The position numbers and the translations under genes are program-made. DNA of 64,000 nucleotides from Tahibacter soli (GTDB taxonomy: Bacteria > Pseudomonadota > Gammaproteobacteria > Xanthomonadales > Rhodanobacteraceae). The notes beneath the pieces are model-generated. The model searched no databases. It had not been told where the DNA came from and saw only the letters and a list, made by a program, of their open reading frames with translations. The DNA lies in the NCBI RefSeq assembly GCF_025717065.2, contig NZ_JAOVZO020000020.1, positions 434,001 through 498,000 on the forward strand, read 5' to 3'. Of the stretch, positions 1-9,332 are shown piece after piece. Every line of letters begins with the position of its first letter. Position 1 is the stretch's first letter.

Positions 1-1684
1 ACTCGACGATGCGATCCGCGCTGGCTCCAAGCCGCGACAGCGCTTGCACGACCTGTCCCAGCGCCGCATCCCGACGCGCTTGCAACAGTTCGACGGCCAG
101 TCGCATGTCCAGACTCGCATCTCCCTGCTTCGCCGCAAGGAACGCATCAACGGCGTGCAAGTCGCCTTGATGCAATGCGCGTGTCGCCGCCAGAAGATCG
201 CGCCGCCAGCGCAGGCGAACCGGCAATTCAACAGCCGGGTTCGGGAGCGCGAACGGCGTGGCGTTGCCGTCGTCCCATTCTTTCTCGTCAAGTTCCGCTT
301 CATAGGCCGCCAACGGCATGTCGAGCGCCACGAACAACGCTTTTGCGGTTCTCAGATCGACCAGGGCGGCCAAGGTATTTCCGGTATCGCGTTCTATCCG
401 CGCCCGCAACCACAAAGCCGAAGCCCTGCGCGCCTTCGCCTGTGCGGTTTCAAGGAACTGCAAAGCAGCGTCCACGTAAATGCGGGCCTCGGCCGTAGCG
501 CCGACGGCGCGATAGAGTTCCGCCACATCGAGATAGACATTGGCCTGCCAGCGCGTATCTTTCGCTCGCTCGAACTCCGACAGCGCATCGTTCGACGCGG
601 TGAGGGCATCGGCGATACGCCCCTCTCCGGCCGCAAGCGCGGCGCGTAGTCGCGCGAGGCGCCCGGCCGTCAACGGCGTGATCTGCGTTCCGGAAATCCG
701 TGTTGCCCGGTGCAACACCTCGCGTGCTGCCTCGAACCGGCCGTCGTCCAGGGCGAACTGCGCCAAGTTGACATAGTTGTTCGCAGCATCGTTCCACTCG
801 CCCAACTTCTCTAGTTCTGCGGGTAACGGTTCCAGGCATCGGTGCGCCGGTTGCGCAAGGCCAAGATTGCGCATCGCCAGACAACCCTCGATCTGCGCAC
901 GCACCATGAAATAGCGATTGCCCGCTTTGCGGTTGAGCAACTGCGCCTCGCGCGCAAGATCGCGAGCCTGCGCAAACTGCCCAAGCCGGGTCAGCTGCTC
1001 GACGGCACCGAGCATGGCGGCCGCTTCGCGAACGGCGTCGCCGGCCTCCAGCCAGCGCGTACGTGCGACGCGATAGAGTTCCAACGACTCGATCGGCTTG
1101 GCCTGGCGCGAAGCGCGTGTCGCCGCCGCATGCAGCTGCAATGCCTGGCAGTATGGCGACGCTTTGGCGTCGACCTCGACATTTTCGCCGTTGAGAAGTT
1201 TTTCGGCGCGCGCAATGCACCCCGGCAGTTCCTGAATTTGTTTCGTCGGCGCGCAATGCAGTTGCAGCAACAGGGGGGCACCGGCATCGCCGTGCACGGC
1301 CCTGACTTCAATACGCTGCCCCTTTTCAACCGCCAGCGCTGCCATTCCCAACCGCGGCGGGCGAGACTCCATTCCAGTGAACGAAGCCGATTCGGAAGCG
1401 GATGGTGCCGACGACCACTCAAGGTCGCGACCGTTTTCTTTCAGGACGAGAATTCGCAGCGCAGGCGCAGCGCCTGGGCGTTCGTCGCTTGCCGGGTCGA
1501 GCACGAAGACCAGACTCGCGGGAGCCGGCGGCAGCGTCATCTCGCGGACATCGCCACTGCAGGATATGCGGTCAGGCGGCGTCGAATCGACGACGCCGGC
1601 TGCCACCGCGCTGTCGCCGGCAACACCGACGAAGCAACCGCACAAGAGCGCCCACGCAACGCGGTGGAATGGCCTGGTCGCCAT
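1..1684 (-). CDS. Secreted helical-repeat (TPR-like) protein, C-terminus beyond window
   Basis: Reading the minus strand from an ATG at 1684 gives an open frame that runs off the left edge (561 codons visible). The N terminus (MATRPFHRVAWALLCGCFVG, then AGDSAVAAG) looks like a signal peptide. After about 130 residues of beta-type sequence with Cys residues, the rest is made of amphipathic helices with TPR-like spacing (for example LARLRAALAAGEGRIADAL and VYLDVAELYRAVGATAEARI). Its start lies 36 bp after the stop of the serine protease gene, so the two are probably one transcript. Proteins with this build often end in a CHAT (caspase-like) protease domain, but that part, if present, lies outside the window, so the function stays open. 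Base composition is somewhat less GC-rich than mutS. Confidence 0.7.
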   Translation of the reverse strand, partial: MATRPFHRVAWALLCGCFVGVAGDSAVAAGVVDSTPPDRISCSGDVREMTLPPAPASLVFVLDPASDERPGAAPALRILVLKENGRDLEWSSAPSASESASFTGMESRPPRLGMAALAVEKGQRIEVRAVHGDAGAPLLLQLHCAPTKQIQELPGCIARAEKLLNGENVEVDAKASPYCQALQLHAAATRASRQAKPIESLELYRVARTRWLEAGDAVREAAAMLGAVEQLTRLGQFAQARDLAREAQLLNRKAGNRYFMVRAQIEGCLAMRNLGLAQPAHRCLEPLPAELEKLGEWNDAANNYVNLAQFALDDGRFEAAREVLHRATRISGTQITPLTAGRLARLRAALAAGEGRIADALTASNDALSEFERAKDTRWQANVYLDVAELYRAVGATAEARIYVDAALQFLETAQAKARRASALWLRARIERDTGNTLAALVDLRTAKALFVALDMPLAAYEAELDEKEWDDGNATPFALPNPAVELPVRLRWRRDLLAATRALHQGDLHAVDAFLAAKQGDASLDMRLAVELLQARRDAALGQVVQALSRLGASADRIVE

Positions 1685-1720
1685 CGAATCTATCGCCTCG
1701 ATACGGAGAACCTGCAGTGG

Positions 1721-3133
1721 TCAGCGTGGCTTTTCATAGCCGTTCGTCTGGTCGTCCTGATCCGGATTTTCGGCGCCGCGCGCGACCGGCGCGCCGTCTG
1801 GCGACAAGGTCCCATCGCAGATCACCTTCTCGCGAGTATCCAGGTTTAGTTTTTTCGCATCCTGGATATTGTGCGGTCCGGGCCGGATACGTTCGCTACC
1901 CGCCACGAATGCTTCGATTCGAATGCGCCGACAGACCACGTCCTGAAACGTGCTGCCATCGGGTCTGGCAAACACGTAAAATTCCGTGCGATTGGCATCA
2001 ATGCCGTAGAACCAGTGGTCCGTCGGATCCCGGTTCAGCAGAATAGGCTGTCCGCGCAATCCGCTGCGGTCTACGAACCTCATGTAGGGCAACCTGTCTT
2101 TCGCTTCGTATATTTCGACCCGTTCGCACTTCTTGAAGATACCGTTCGCCGAGGCCACCGAGTTGAGTGCCCAGGCGGCCCGCCGCCCCAGCGAGTCGAT
2201 CTCGTTGCACAATGCATCGTCGCTGCGGACGCGAAGGCAATTGTGCGCATTGCGCAGGACAAATTCTTCAGAGACCTTGACGTCCAACGGCGGAGGCGCC
2301 ATCCCGGAAGCCTTGTAGATCCATGCCTGGACTGCCGGCGACAATGGTAGAAACGTCGCAATGCCTTCCTCGGACATGCCGCTCCTCCGCGCGTTCATGT
2401 CGCTGCGCGTCGTATGCAGACCCAGCAGACGGGTCCAATGCTTCAAGATCGAAAAATCCGGGAGGAACAACGGTGCGCCGCTGTCGTACTTGCGCACCAT
2501 GCCGTTCAGGAGCACATGGCGATCCCGGTAGATCGCGCCTCTCCATTGCGTGCGAGGCTCCAGATAGCGGGCGAACGCCATCTGAGGATACGTCGGGTAG
2601 TTGCCGTCCCGATCTTCACCGTAGCCCGCAACCAGCACATGGTCGTCGGCTTCCGGACAAGCTTCTCCCGGGAGCTGTGCATAGTCCAGATTGAACTCGT
2701 CCATCGGTTCGGCGAGATGCAGAAGCACGATCTGATCGCGCAGACCGGTGAACTCGGACGCGCGCGGATGCCAACAGTTGTCGCCGACGCGAGCGCAAAA
2801 ACCGTCCTGCCAGTGCACCGTGTCCACTCTGTTGTAGACCGGCACGTCGTCACGCTTTCCGGAAATAGTGTAAAGCTGCAGATCCTCCGGGTCGCTCGAC
2901 AGGCAATGCGAAACTGCGAGCGCCCAATCTTTGTTGATTACCGTGGCGCTACCCAACATCATGTCGGACGGACCGACGAGCCGGGCTACCGGCAAAAGCC
3001 GATACTCGTCCGGAAGCCCGCCATCCAGTTGCATGTGAAACGTCGGCCAGTTGCCCGCCCCCGTTTCCTTGAACCACCGCAAGATCGACGGCACCAGACC
3101 TTCTGCGTAGTATTCGGACTCGCTGCTCATCAT
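1721..3133 (-). CDS. Trypsin-like (S1 family) serine protease
   Basis: The 470-residue product carries a recognisable but divergent chymotrypsin-fold triad: the His motif in ALAVSHCLS, the Asp motif in LRDQIVLLHLAEP and the nucleophile motif in KYDSGAPLFLP (classical forms are TAAHC, DIALL and GDSGGP). The protease domain covers about residues 45-275. The remaining 190 residues are Cys-containing and not recognised. No clear signal peptide is seen (it begins MMSSESEYYAEG), so it may act in the cytoplasm or leave by an unusual route. The ATG at 3133 is preceded by GGGAGACGG, a good ribosome binding site. The neighbour downstream is the repeat protein at 1-1684, and the pair looks co-transcribed. 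Trypsin-like proteases paired with repeat or caspase-like proteins occur in bacterial conflict systems, which is a possibility here and not shown. Confidence 0.75.
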   Translation of the reverse strand: MMSSESEYYAEGLVPSILRWFKETGAGNWPTFHMQLDGGLPDEYRLLPVARLVGPSDMMLGSATVINKDWALAVSHCLSSDPEDLQLYTISGKRDDVPVYNRVDTVHWQDGFCARVGDNCWHPRASEFTGLRDQIVLLHLAEPMDEFNLDYAQLPGEACPEADDHVLVAGYGEDRDGNYPTYPQMAFARYLEPRTQWRGAIYRDRHVLLNGMVRKYDSGAPLFLPDFSILKHWTRLLGLHTTRSDMNARRSGMSEEGIATFLPLSPAVQAWIYKASGMAPPPLDVKVSEEFVLRNAHNCLRVRSDDALCNEIDSLGRRAAWALNSVASANGIFKKCERVEIYEAKDRLPYMRFVDRSGLRGQPILLNRDPTDHWFYGIDANRTEFYVFARPDGSTFQDVVCRRIRIEAFVAGSERIRPGPHNIQDAKKLNLDTREKVICDGTLSPDGAPVARGAENPDQDDQTNGYEKPR

Positions 3134-3609
3134 CCGTCTCCCATGTTGTCAGTAGGTAACACCGTCCGACCGTTTTCCCATCCAGGACAGCAGTGGCAAG
3201 GGATGGCGACTGCATGCCTCGGTTGCCGAAGGCTTCGCGCTACGCGCCGCAAAAACCCTACTGTCACGATAGGCAACGTCCTCGCACGGCAAGCCGGCGA
3301 CGCGTCGTGCCGGATCGTGCTGACGTCGGTCGCAAGCTCCGATCCTCCCCCTCGCGCCGACGGCCATGACGAACCCGTGGGTGCGACGCGATGGTGTCAA
3401 AAAAGCGGGCATGCGGGTGAGCCTTCGGACATGGACAATGCGTCGTTTGCGTCCTGCGGGACTCGGCACGCCGCTCGATATCCAAAGTCCGAGGCAGCGC
3501 GACGCCGGGAGATTCCCTCCCCGGGGCCCGGAAAACGGAAACGTCGGGGGAAGGTCGACTGCAACCCGGAATGCAACGGACGTGCCCCGATGCGTACATC
3601 GGCCGTTGA
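3134..3609. other. Intergenic region between divergent protease gene and mutS
   Basis: These 476 bp hold the divergent upstream regions of the protease gene (minus) and mutS (plus). Short open frames exist on both strands, but all have arginine-rich, low-complexity translations typical of shadow frames in GC-rich DNA. I see no RNA gene, hairpin or convincing promoter. Confidence 0.5.
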
Positions 3610-6240
3610 ATGACGCACGGCGACAAGAATTCAGCGAAACCAGGTAACGATGTGAACGATTCCAATGGCAGCAAGGCTACCCCGGAACACACCCCGCTCA
3701 TGCGGCAGTACTTCGCCGCGAAAGCCGACTACCCCGACACGCTCGTGTTCTTCCGCATGGGCGATTTCTACGAGCTGTTCTACGACGACGCGCGCAAGGC
3801 CGCGCGCCTTCTCGACATCACGCTGACCCAGCGCGGCAACTCGGCCGGCGCGCCGATTCCGATGGCCGGCGTGCCGCATCATTCGGCCGAAGGGTATCTG
3901 GCGCGTCTGATCAAACTCGGCGAGTCGGTTGCCATCTGCGAGCAGATCGGCGATCCCGCGCTCGCCAAGGGCATCGTCGAACGCAAGGTCGTGCGCGTCG
4001 TGACACCGGGCACCGTCACCGACGAGGCGCTGCTCGAAGAACGCCGCGACAACTTCCTGCTCGCCATCACCGCCGGCAAGACGAGCTACGGCCTCGCCTG
4101 GGTCGATCTCGCCAGCGGCCGCTTCCTGTTGACCGAAGCGGCGACCGCCGAAGCGCTCGCGTCCGAACTCGCGCGCCTCGCGCCCGCAGAGACGCTCGTC
4201 GGCGAAGACGTCGCCTGGCCGCGCTTCGTCACCGAACTGCCGGGCCTGCGCAAGCGCGCGCCGTGGCATTTCGATCTGGAAACCGCCACAAGGCAACTCT
4301 GCCGCTTTTTCGGCACGAAGGATCTGTCCGGCTTCGGCTGCGAAGGCCTGCCGCTCGCCGTCGCCGCGGCCGGCGGCCTGCTCGGCTACGTCGAGGAAAC
4401 GCAGAAGAGCGCGCTGCCGCACCTGTCCGGCCTCGCGGTCGAAAACGCCGCCGACACCGTGGCGCTCGACGCCGCGACGCGCCGCAATCTCGAGCTCGAC
4501 ACCCACGCGAGCGGCCGCAACGAGCACACGCTGCTCGGCGTGATCGACCGCAGCGTGACGCCGATGGGCGCGCGCGCATTGAAGCGCTGGCTGCATCGCC
4601 CGCTGCGCGACCACGCCACGCTGCGCCAGCGCTATCGCGCGATCGCCGCGCTGATCGAAGCGCGCCGCCTCGAAGCGCTGCGCGAGACGCTGCGCGGCGT
4701 CGGCGATCTCGAACGCATCCTCGCGCGCGTCGCGCTGCGTTCGGCGCGCCCGCGCGACCTTTCCACCTTGCGCGACGGCCTCGCGCAGCTGCCGCGCCTG
4801 CGTGCCGACGTCGACGGCGCCGACAGTCCGCTGCTGGCCTCGCTGCTCGCGCGCATCGGCGAACACGGCGACACGGCGCAATATCTCGCCGCCGCGCTCG
4901 TCGACCAGCCGCCGGCCCTGCTGCGCGACGGCGGCGTGATGCGCACCGGCTTCGACGCCGAACTCGACGAGCTGCGCACGCTGTCGACGAACGCCGACCA
5001 GTTCCTGATCGACCTCGAAGCGCGCGAGCGCGAAGCCAGCGGCATTCCGACGCTCAAGGTCGGCTACAACCGCGTGCACGGCTACTACATCGAAATCAGC
5101 CACGCGAACGCGGCGCGCGCGCCGACGCACTACACGCGCCGCCAGACGATCAAGGGCGCCGAACGCTACATCACCGAAGAACTCAAGGGCTTCGAGGACA
5201 AGGTGCTGTCGGCGCGCGAACGCTCGCTGATGCGCGAACGCGCGCTGTACGAGCAGATCCTCGACGATCTCAACGTCAACCTGCGCGCGCTGAAGGACGC
5301 CGCCGGCGCGATCGCCGAACTCGACGTGCTGGCGACGCTCGCCGAACGCGCCGACGCGCTGAACTGGGTCGCGCCGGAATTCGACGCGGGCGCCGGCATC
5401 CGCATCGTGCGCGGCCGCCATCCGGTCGTCGAACAGGTGCGCGACGATCCGTTCGAACCGAACGACCTCGCGCTCGACGAATCGCGCCGCATGCTCGTGA
5501 TCACCGGGCCGAACATGGGCGGCAAGTCGACGTACATGCGCCAGGCCGCGCTGATCGTGCTGCTCGCGCACATCGGCAGCTACGTGCCGGCCGACGCCGC
5601 GACGATCGGCACGATCGACCGCATCTTCACGCGCATCGGCGCGGGCGACGACCTGTCGCGCGGGCAGTCGACGTTCATGGTCGAGATGTCCGAAACGGCG
5701 AACATTCTGCACAATGCGACGCAGCACAGCCTCGTGCTGATGGACGAGGTCGGCCGCGGCACGTCGACCTACGACGGCCTCGCGCTCGCCAAGGCGTGCG
5801 CGGTGCAGCTCGCGACCGCGAACCGTGCGTACACGCTGTTCGCGACGCACTACTTCGAGCTGACCGAACTCTCCGCGCAGTATTCCGGCATCGCCAACGT
5901 GCACCTCGACGCGATCGAATACGGCGACAGCCTCGTGTTCATGCACGCGGTCAAGGAAGGCCCGGCGAACCGCAGCTTCGGCCTGCAGGTGGCCGCGCTC
6001 GCGGGTCTGCCCAAGCCCGTGATCGGCGCGGCGCGGCGCTATCTCGCCGCGCTCGAACAGCAGCCGGCAACGGCCGCCGCTGCCCCGGCGACGACGCAGG
6101 CCGCGCTCGAGGCGCCGCGGCAGATGGGCCTGTTCGCCGCGCCGTCGGCGGTCGAACGCGCGCTGCGCGAGATCGATCCCGACGAGCTGACGCCCAAGGC
6201 CGCGCTCGAGGCGCTGTACCGCATCCGCGCGCTGCTGTGA
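3610..6240 (+). CDS. mutS: DNA mismatch repair protein MutS
   Basis: MutS recognises mismatches and loops after replication and recruits MutL using ATP. At 876 residues it is full length (E. coli 853). The mismatch-reading motif [11 protein letters not shown] lies near residue 45, the clamp and lever domains follow, and the ATPase has Walker [15 protein letters not shown] near residue 635 and Walker [17 protein letters not shown]. The C terminus has the expected proline/alanine linker before the small tetramerisation helices ([18 protein letters not shown]). The start is uncertain. ATG 3610 has a poor ribosome binding site, while an in-frame GTG at 3652, 14 codons later, is preceded by CAGG at good spacing and better matches the family start. 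It is monocistronic as far as can be seen. Confidence 0.97.
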   Translation: MTHGDKNSAKPGNDVNDSNGSKATPEHTPLMRQYFAAKADYPDTLVFFRMGDFYELFYDDARKAARLLDITLTQRGNSAGAPIPMAGVPHHSAEGYLARLIKLGESVAICEQIGDPALAKGIVERKVVRVVTPGTVTDEALLEERRDNFLLAITAGKTSYGLAWVDLASGRFLLTEAATAEALASELARLAPAETLVGEDVAWPRFVTELPGLRKRAPWHFDLETATRQLCRFFGTKDLSGFGCEGLPLAVAAAGGLLGYVEETQKSALPHLSGLAVENAADTVALDAATRRNLELDTHASGRNEHTLLGVIDRSVTPMGARALKRWLHRPLRDHATLRQRYRAIAALIEARRLEALRETLRGVGDLERILARVALRSARPRDLSTLRDGLAQLPRLRADVDGADSPLLASLLARIGEHGDTAQYLAAALVDQPPALLRDGGVMRTGFDAELDELRTLSTNADQFLIDLEAREREASGIPTLKVGYNRVHGYYIEISHANAARAPTHYTRRQTIKGAERYITEELKGFEDKVLSARERSLMRERALYEQILDDLNVNLRALKDAAGAIAELDVLATLAERADALNWVAPEFDAGAGIRIVRGRHPVVEQVRDDPFEPNDLALDESRRMLVITGPNMGGKSTYMRQAALIVLLAHIGSYVPADAATIGTIDRIFTRIGAGDDLSRGQSTFMVEMSETANILHNATQHSLVLMDEVGRGTSTYDGLALAKACAVQLATANRAYTLFATHYFELTELSAQYSGIANVHLDAIEYGDSLVFMHAVKEGPANRSFGLQVAALAGLPKPVIGAARRYLAALEQQPATAAAAPATTQAALEAPRQMGLFAAPSAVERALREIDPDELTPKAALEALYRIRALL

Positions 6241-6413
6241 CGCAATGTTCCGAAGAGTGAACCCCGTCGCACAATCGAGTGAACCTCTCGCGGCCTCCGC
6301 GCGATAGACGGCACGAATGCAAGGCGCGTTGCCGGACGACGGAACGCGCGGCGCATCGGCAACGCCCGCGACCTGATGCGGGCCTGACAGTGCCTCTTCC
6401 AAGGAGATCCACC

Positions 6414-6887
6414 ATGAATGCTCGCATCATCGCCGCGCTCGCTTTCGCCCTCGCCTGCTCGCCCGCCGCGTTCGCGCAGAAGAGCAAGTCCGACGTCAAG
6501 ATCGACAACGTCATCGCCACCAACGCCGCCGTGCTCGGCTCCACCGCCAAGCAGAACATCGAAGTCGGCAACGCGAAAGACGGCGGCACCTCGTCGGTCA
6601 CCGGCAAGAACATGATCGTGACGAACGCCGCGGTGCTCGGCTCGACCGCCGAACAGTCCACGCGCGTCGGCAACGCGACCGGCGGCGGCACGTCGACGGT
6701 GAAATTCGACAACCTCATTCAAACGAACGCCGCGGTGCTCGGTTCCAGCGCCAAGCAGAACCTCGAGATCGGCAACTCGGCGAACGGCGGCCAGGCGACG
6801 GTGACGGCGAAGAACATCATCGTCACGAACGCGGCCGTGCTCGGTTCGAAGTCCGACCAGAACGTCAAGCTCGGCAACGCCGAGTAA
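6414..6887 (+). CDS. Small secreted protein with four ~35-residue repeats, candidate amyloid subunit
   Basis: A 157-residue protein with a clear signal peptide (MNARIIAALAFALACSPAAFAQ) and a strong AAGGAG site 8 nt before the ATG at 6414. The mature part is four copies of a repeat with the core TNAAVLGS, then A/S-x-QN-x-x-x-GN and a Gly-rich turn (TNAAVLGSTAKQNIEVGNA; last copy TNAAVLGSKSDQNVKLGNA). The repeats carry regularly spaced Asn, Gln and Gly between alternating hydrophobic residues, as in curlin and other beta-solenoid amyloid subunits, but the sequence is not CsgA. Two genes downstream is a CsgG/HfaB-like lipoprotein, the kind of pore that exports such subunits. I infer an exported fibre or surface-coat subunit. 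The family itself is not one I recognise. Confidence 0.8.
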   Translation: MNARIIAALAFALACSPAAFAQKSKSDVKIDNVIATNAAVLGSTAKQNIEVGNAKDGGTSSVTGKNMIVTNAAVLGSTAEQSTRVGNATGGGTSTVKFDNLIQTNAAVLGSSAKQNLEIGNSANGGQATVTAKNIIVTNAAVLGSKSDQNVKLGNAE

Positions 6888-6899
6888 GACGGCGCCTTC

Positions 6900-7002
6900 G
6901 CGAGGGTCCCGGCGGGTTGCGCCGGGGAGCGGTCGACACGATCCACGCAAGGATCGCTCGCGCAGCGCGATGCAGCGCGCGCCGCCGCACCGGGACCCTC
7001 GC
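6900..7002 (+). repeat. Long inverted repeat between repeat-protein gene and next gene
   Basis: GCGAGGGTCCCGG at 6900-6912 is exactly complementary to CCGGGACCCTCGC at 6990-7002, a perfect 13-bp stem. It closes a 77-base loop that has further GC-rich self-complementary stretches (GGCGGGTTGCGCCGG). It starts 12 bases after the stop codon of the repeat protein. It could protect the upstream message or act as an attenuator that lowers expression of the export genes relative to the subunit, as is common in fimbrial and curli operons. The function is inferred. Confidence 0.55.
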
Positions 7003-7028
7003 CCTCATGCCAGCACGAGGAGTACGCC

Positions 7029-7337
7029 ATGCGTATCGCCGCAGCCCTGATCCTGTGCGCGTTTTCCGCGACGTCGCTCGCCGGCAGCACCGGCCTGGGC
7101 ATCAAGGATCTCAACGACGACATCCGCGCCAGCGTCGTCAAGGAAATGTCCAAGATGAAACGCTACGACGACGGCGGCAGGCGCCGCAACAACGGCGCCG
7201 GCGGCGAGGACGAGCAGCAGAGCGGCTGCAATATGGACATCGGCTCGACCAAGAGCCCGACGCGCGCGAACGGCCCGACGCCGCGCCGCGTGGTGACGGT
7301 CGTCACCGGCAACGTCGTGCAGCTGTGCAATCAGTGA
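7029..7337 (+). CDS. Small secreted protein of the curli-like locus
   Basis: The product is 102 residues long with a signal peptide (MRIAAALILCAFSATSLAGS). The mature part begins with a helix (GIKDLNDDIRASVVKEMSKM), has a Gly/Asn/Arg-rich linker, and ends in a beta-type segment (CNMDIGSTKSP through VVTVVTGNVVQLCN) with two Cys about 30 residues apart that could form a disulfide. GAGG precedes the ATG at 7029. It lies between the repeat protein and the CsgG-like lipoprotein, only 5 bp before the latter. By position it may be an accessory or nucleator protein (compare CsgB, CsgE, CsgF or HfaA), but no homology was recognised. Confidence 0.72.
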   Translation: MRIAAALILCAFSATSLAGSTGLGIKDLNDDIRASVVKEMSKMKRYDDGGRRRNNGAGGEDEQQSGCNMDIGSTKSPTRANGPTPRRVVTVVTGNVVQLCNQ

Positions 7338-7342
7338 CCGCC

Positions 7343-8887
7343 ATGAACGCCCGACGCGCGATCCCGCTATGCACGAGCCTCCTCGTGACCGCTCTGGCCG
7401 GCTGCTCGACCGCGAACACGCGCGCGCCGGTCGTCGGCGCCTACCAGGACCTGCGGCGCGGCCCGATGCTGCCGGTCGAGCGCACCGTCACGAACTTCGA
7501 CGACGCGCTGCGCTGCATGGACGGCCTGCTCGAAACCTACGGCGCGCAGGCGTCGATCCTCGTCGAGAACATCGACGACAAGACGCAGAAAGTGCCGGCC
7601 GGCACGACCGACATGTTCATCACGGCGATGAGCCAGATGACGCGCCGCAGCCGTGCGATCCGCACCGTCGCTTTCGGCGACGACACGAAGAACCTGTCGT
7701 CGTACATGCTGCAGTCGAACTCGCTCGCGGCGTTCCAGCCCGAGCTGATTCCGACCTACGCGGTGCGCGGCTCGATCACGCAGTTCGACGACAATCTCGC
7801 GAAGAAGACCGCCGACGCCGGCGCGACGCTCGGCATCGCGAGCAAGAATTTTTTCGGCTTCGGCGCGTCGAAGAGCTCGTCGGTGAACCTCATCGGCCTC
7901 GATCTCGCGGCGCTGCGCACGAGCGACTTCTCGGTCGTGCCCGGCGTCAACGCGCGCAATACCGCGGCCGTGCTGCAGGAAGGCAAGGGACTCGACGGCG
8001 AAGCCGCGGTGTCGAAGCTCGGCGTCAATTTCATGACGAGCTTCTCCAAGTCCGACGGCAAGAGCGTGGCCGTGCGCAATCTCGTCGAGCTGTCGGCGAT
8101 CGAGCTCATAGGCAAGCTCAACAAGGTGCCGTACTGGCGCTGCCTCGGCATCGATTCGAAACAGGCCGACGTCGCGGCCGAAATCGAGGACTGGCACAAC
8201 GGCATGGGCGGCGCGGAGAAACTCGCGTTCTTCGTGCGCCACCTGACGACGCTGGGCCTGATTCCCGACGACGGCAAGCCGACCGATCCCGCGCGCTTCA
8301 AGCTCGCCTACCAGGCGTACGTCGAAGCGCTCGGAATTGAATATTCCGGACAATTTTCCCTCGACGTGCTGCGCGCGCATTTCGACGCCGACCAGGCGAA
8401 GGTCGGCGAACTCGCCGCCGCGCGCATGCAGGGCCTCGCCGCGACGCAGCTGGGCCTCGCGATCACCGTCGTGCCGCGCGACGGCGGCGAGCAGGTCGGC
8501 TTTCGCATCGACCCGACCGCGAAGACGCATCTGTACTGCTTCCTGCGCGACGAGGGCGGCGCCATCGCGCGCGTCTACCCGAACCGCTGGCAGCGCGACG
8601 CCGCCGTCGCGCCCGGCACGGCGCTCGACCTGCCGCCGCCCGGCACGTTCCGCATCACGCCGCACGCGCAGGCGCCGCAGGTGCTGCGCTGCTACACGAG
8701 CCCCGACTCGCTCGCCGGCAAGCTGCCGCGCGCGCTCGCCGGGCCCGATCTGACGCCGATCCGCGGCGTGGACAGCATCGATGCGCTCGACGCGCGGTTC
8801 GCCGCGCTCGGCGCGCCGCTCGCGCGCATCGCTATCGACTTCCACGGCCGCGGCGCCGGCCTCGTCGCCAACCGCCTGGAGAACTGA
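7343..8887 (+). CDS. CsgG/HfaB-like outer-membrane lipoprotein with C-terminal DUF4384-like domain
   Basis: This 514-residue protein starts at ATG 7343, after the previous stop. It has a lipoprotein signal with lipobox LAGC (Cys21). Residues about 30-290 show the CsgG/HfaB pattern: AYQDLRRGP near the start, AFQPELIPTYAVRGSITQFD, a Gly/Ala/Ser-rich stretch ending in NLIGLDLAALRTSDFSVVPG, and a C-terminal helix ELSAIELIGKLNKVPYWRCL. CsgG forms the nonameric outer-membrane channel for curli, and HfaB the one for holdfast anchor proteins. Residues about 375-475 look like DUF4384 (HLYCFLRDEGGAIARVYPN), a beta-domain often found with caspases and other surface proteins. The fusion is longer than CsgG (277 residues). 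I infer export of the repeat protein encoded upstream. Confidence 0.8.
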   Translation: MNARRAIPLCTSLLVTALAGCSTANTRAPVVGAYQDLRRGPMLPVERTVTNFDDALRCMDGLLETYGAQASILVENIDDKTQKVPAGTTDMFITAMSQMTRRSRAIRTVAFGDDTKNLSSYMLQSNSLAAFQPELIPTYAVRGSITQFDDNLAKKTADAGATLGIASKNFFGFGASKSSSVNLIGLDLAALRTSDFSVVPGVNARNTAAVLQEGKGLDGEAAVSKLGVNFMTSFSKSDGKSVAVRNLVELSAIELIGKLNKVPYWRCLGIDSKQADVAAEIEDWHNGMGGAEKLAFFVRHLTTLGLIPDDGKPTDPARFKLAYQAYVEALGIEYSGQFSLDVLRAHFDADQAKVGELAAARMQGLAATQLGLAITVVPRDGGEQVGFRIDPTAKTHLYCFLRDEGGAIARVYPNRWQRDAAVAPGTALDLPPPGTFRITPHAQAPQVLRCYTSPDSLAGKLPRALAGPDLTPIRGVDSIDALDARFAALGAPLARIAIDFHGRGAGLVANRLEN

Positions 8888-8889
8888 CG

Positions 8890-9210
8890 ATGACATCGCC
8901 GCGATACCTCGGTCTTGCGCTCGCCGCGTTCGGCGCCTGCGCGATCGCCGCCGAGCGGACGACGCCGGCCGAGCCGCCGCCGGCGCTGCTCGCCGATGCC
9001 GGCGAAGGCGACGCCGACGAGATCGACCGCGCGGCGCGCTCGCACGGGCAGACCTCGCGCGTGCTGCGCTGCTGGCAGGAAGGCCGCCTGATCGTCGAAC
9101 GCCCGGTGCGGTCGGTGCCGCCCGAAAGCCTGCGCGCGGTACAGCTCGGCGACGGGCGCGAAGCGATGCGCCTCTACGACCTGCGGAATTCCACATGTCT
9201 CATCGAATGA
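8890..9210 (+). CDS. Small secreted hypothetical protein
   Basis: A 106-residue product whose ATG lies 2 bp after the stop of the CsgG-like gene, so it is almost certainly in the same operon. The N terminus (MTSPRYLGLALAAFGACAIAA) is a probable signal peptide. The mature region has two Cys (in VLRCWQEGRLIVE and RNSTCLIE) around a short beta-rich segment, which suggests a small disulfide-linked periplasmic or surface protein. No family was recognised. By position it may help assembly or export. Confidence 0.7.
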   Translation: MTSPRYLGLALAAFGACAIAAERTTPAEPPPALLADAGEGDADEIDRAARSHGQTSRVLRCWQEGRLIVERPVRSVPPESLRAVQLGDGREAMRLYDLRNSTCLIE

Positions 9211-9332
9211 CGCGCGCGGCGCGCGGCGCGACCGAAGCGGACACGTGCGCCGTCGCATGGCGGCCGTCGTACTCCGTCGAGTTCGGCACGCTTATACTGC
9301 CGGGGACCGCAACGGACCCTGCAGACGCGTCC

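Noticed and set aside
3264-3701. 145-codon minus frame before mutS
   Set aside because: Overlaps the mutS start region on the other strand and shows no conserved features.
3631-6402. 923-codon open frame antisense to mutS
   Set aside because: Arg/Ala/Val-rich translation without family features; it mirrors the codon structure of mutS in GC-rich DNA.
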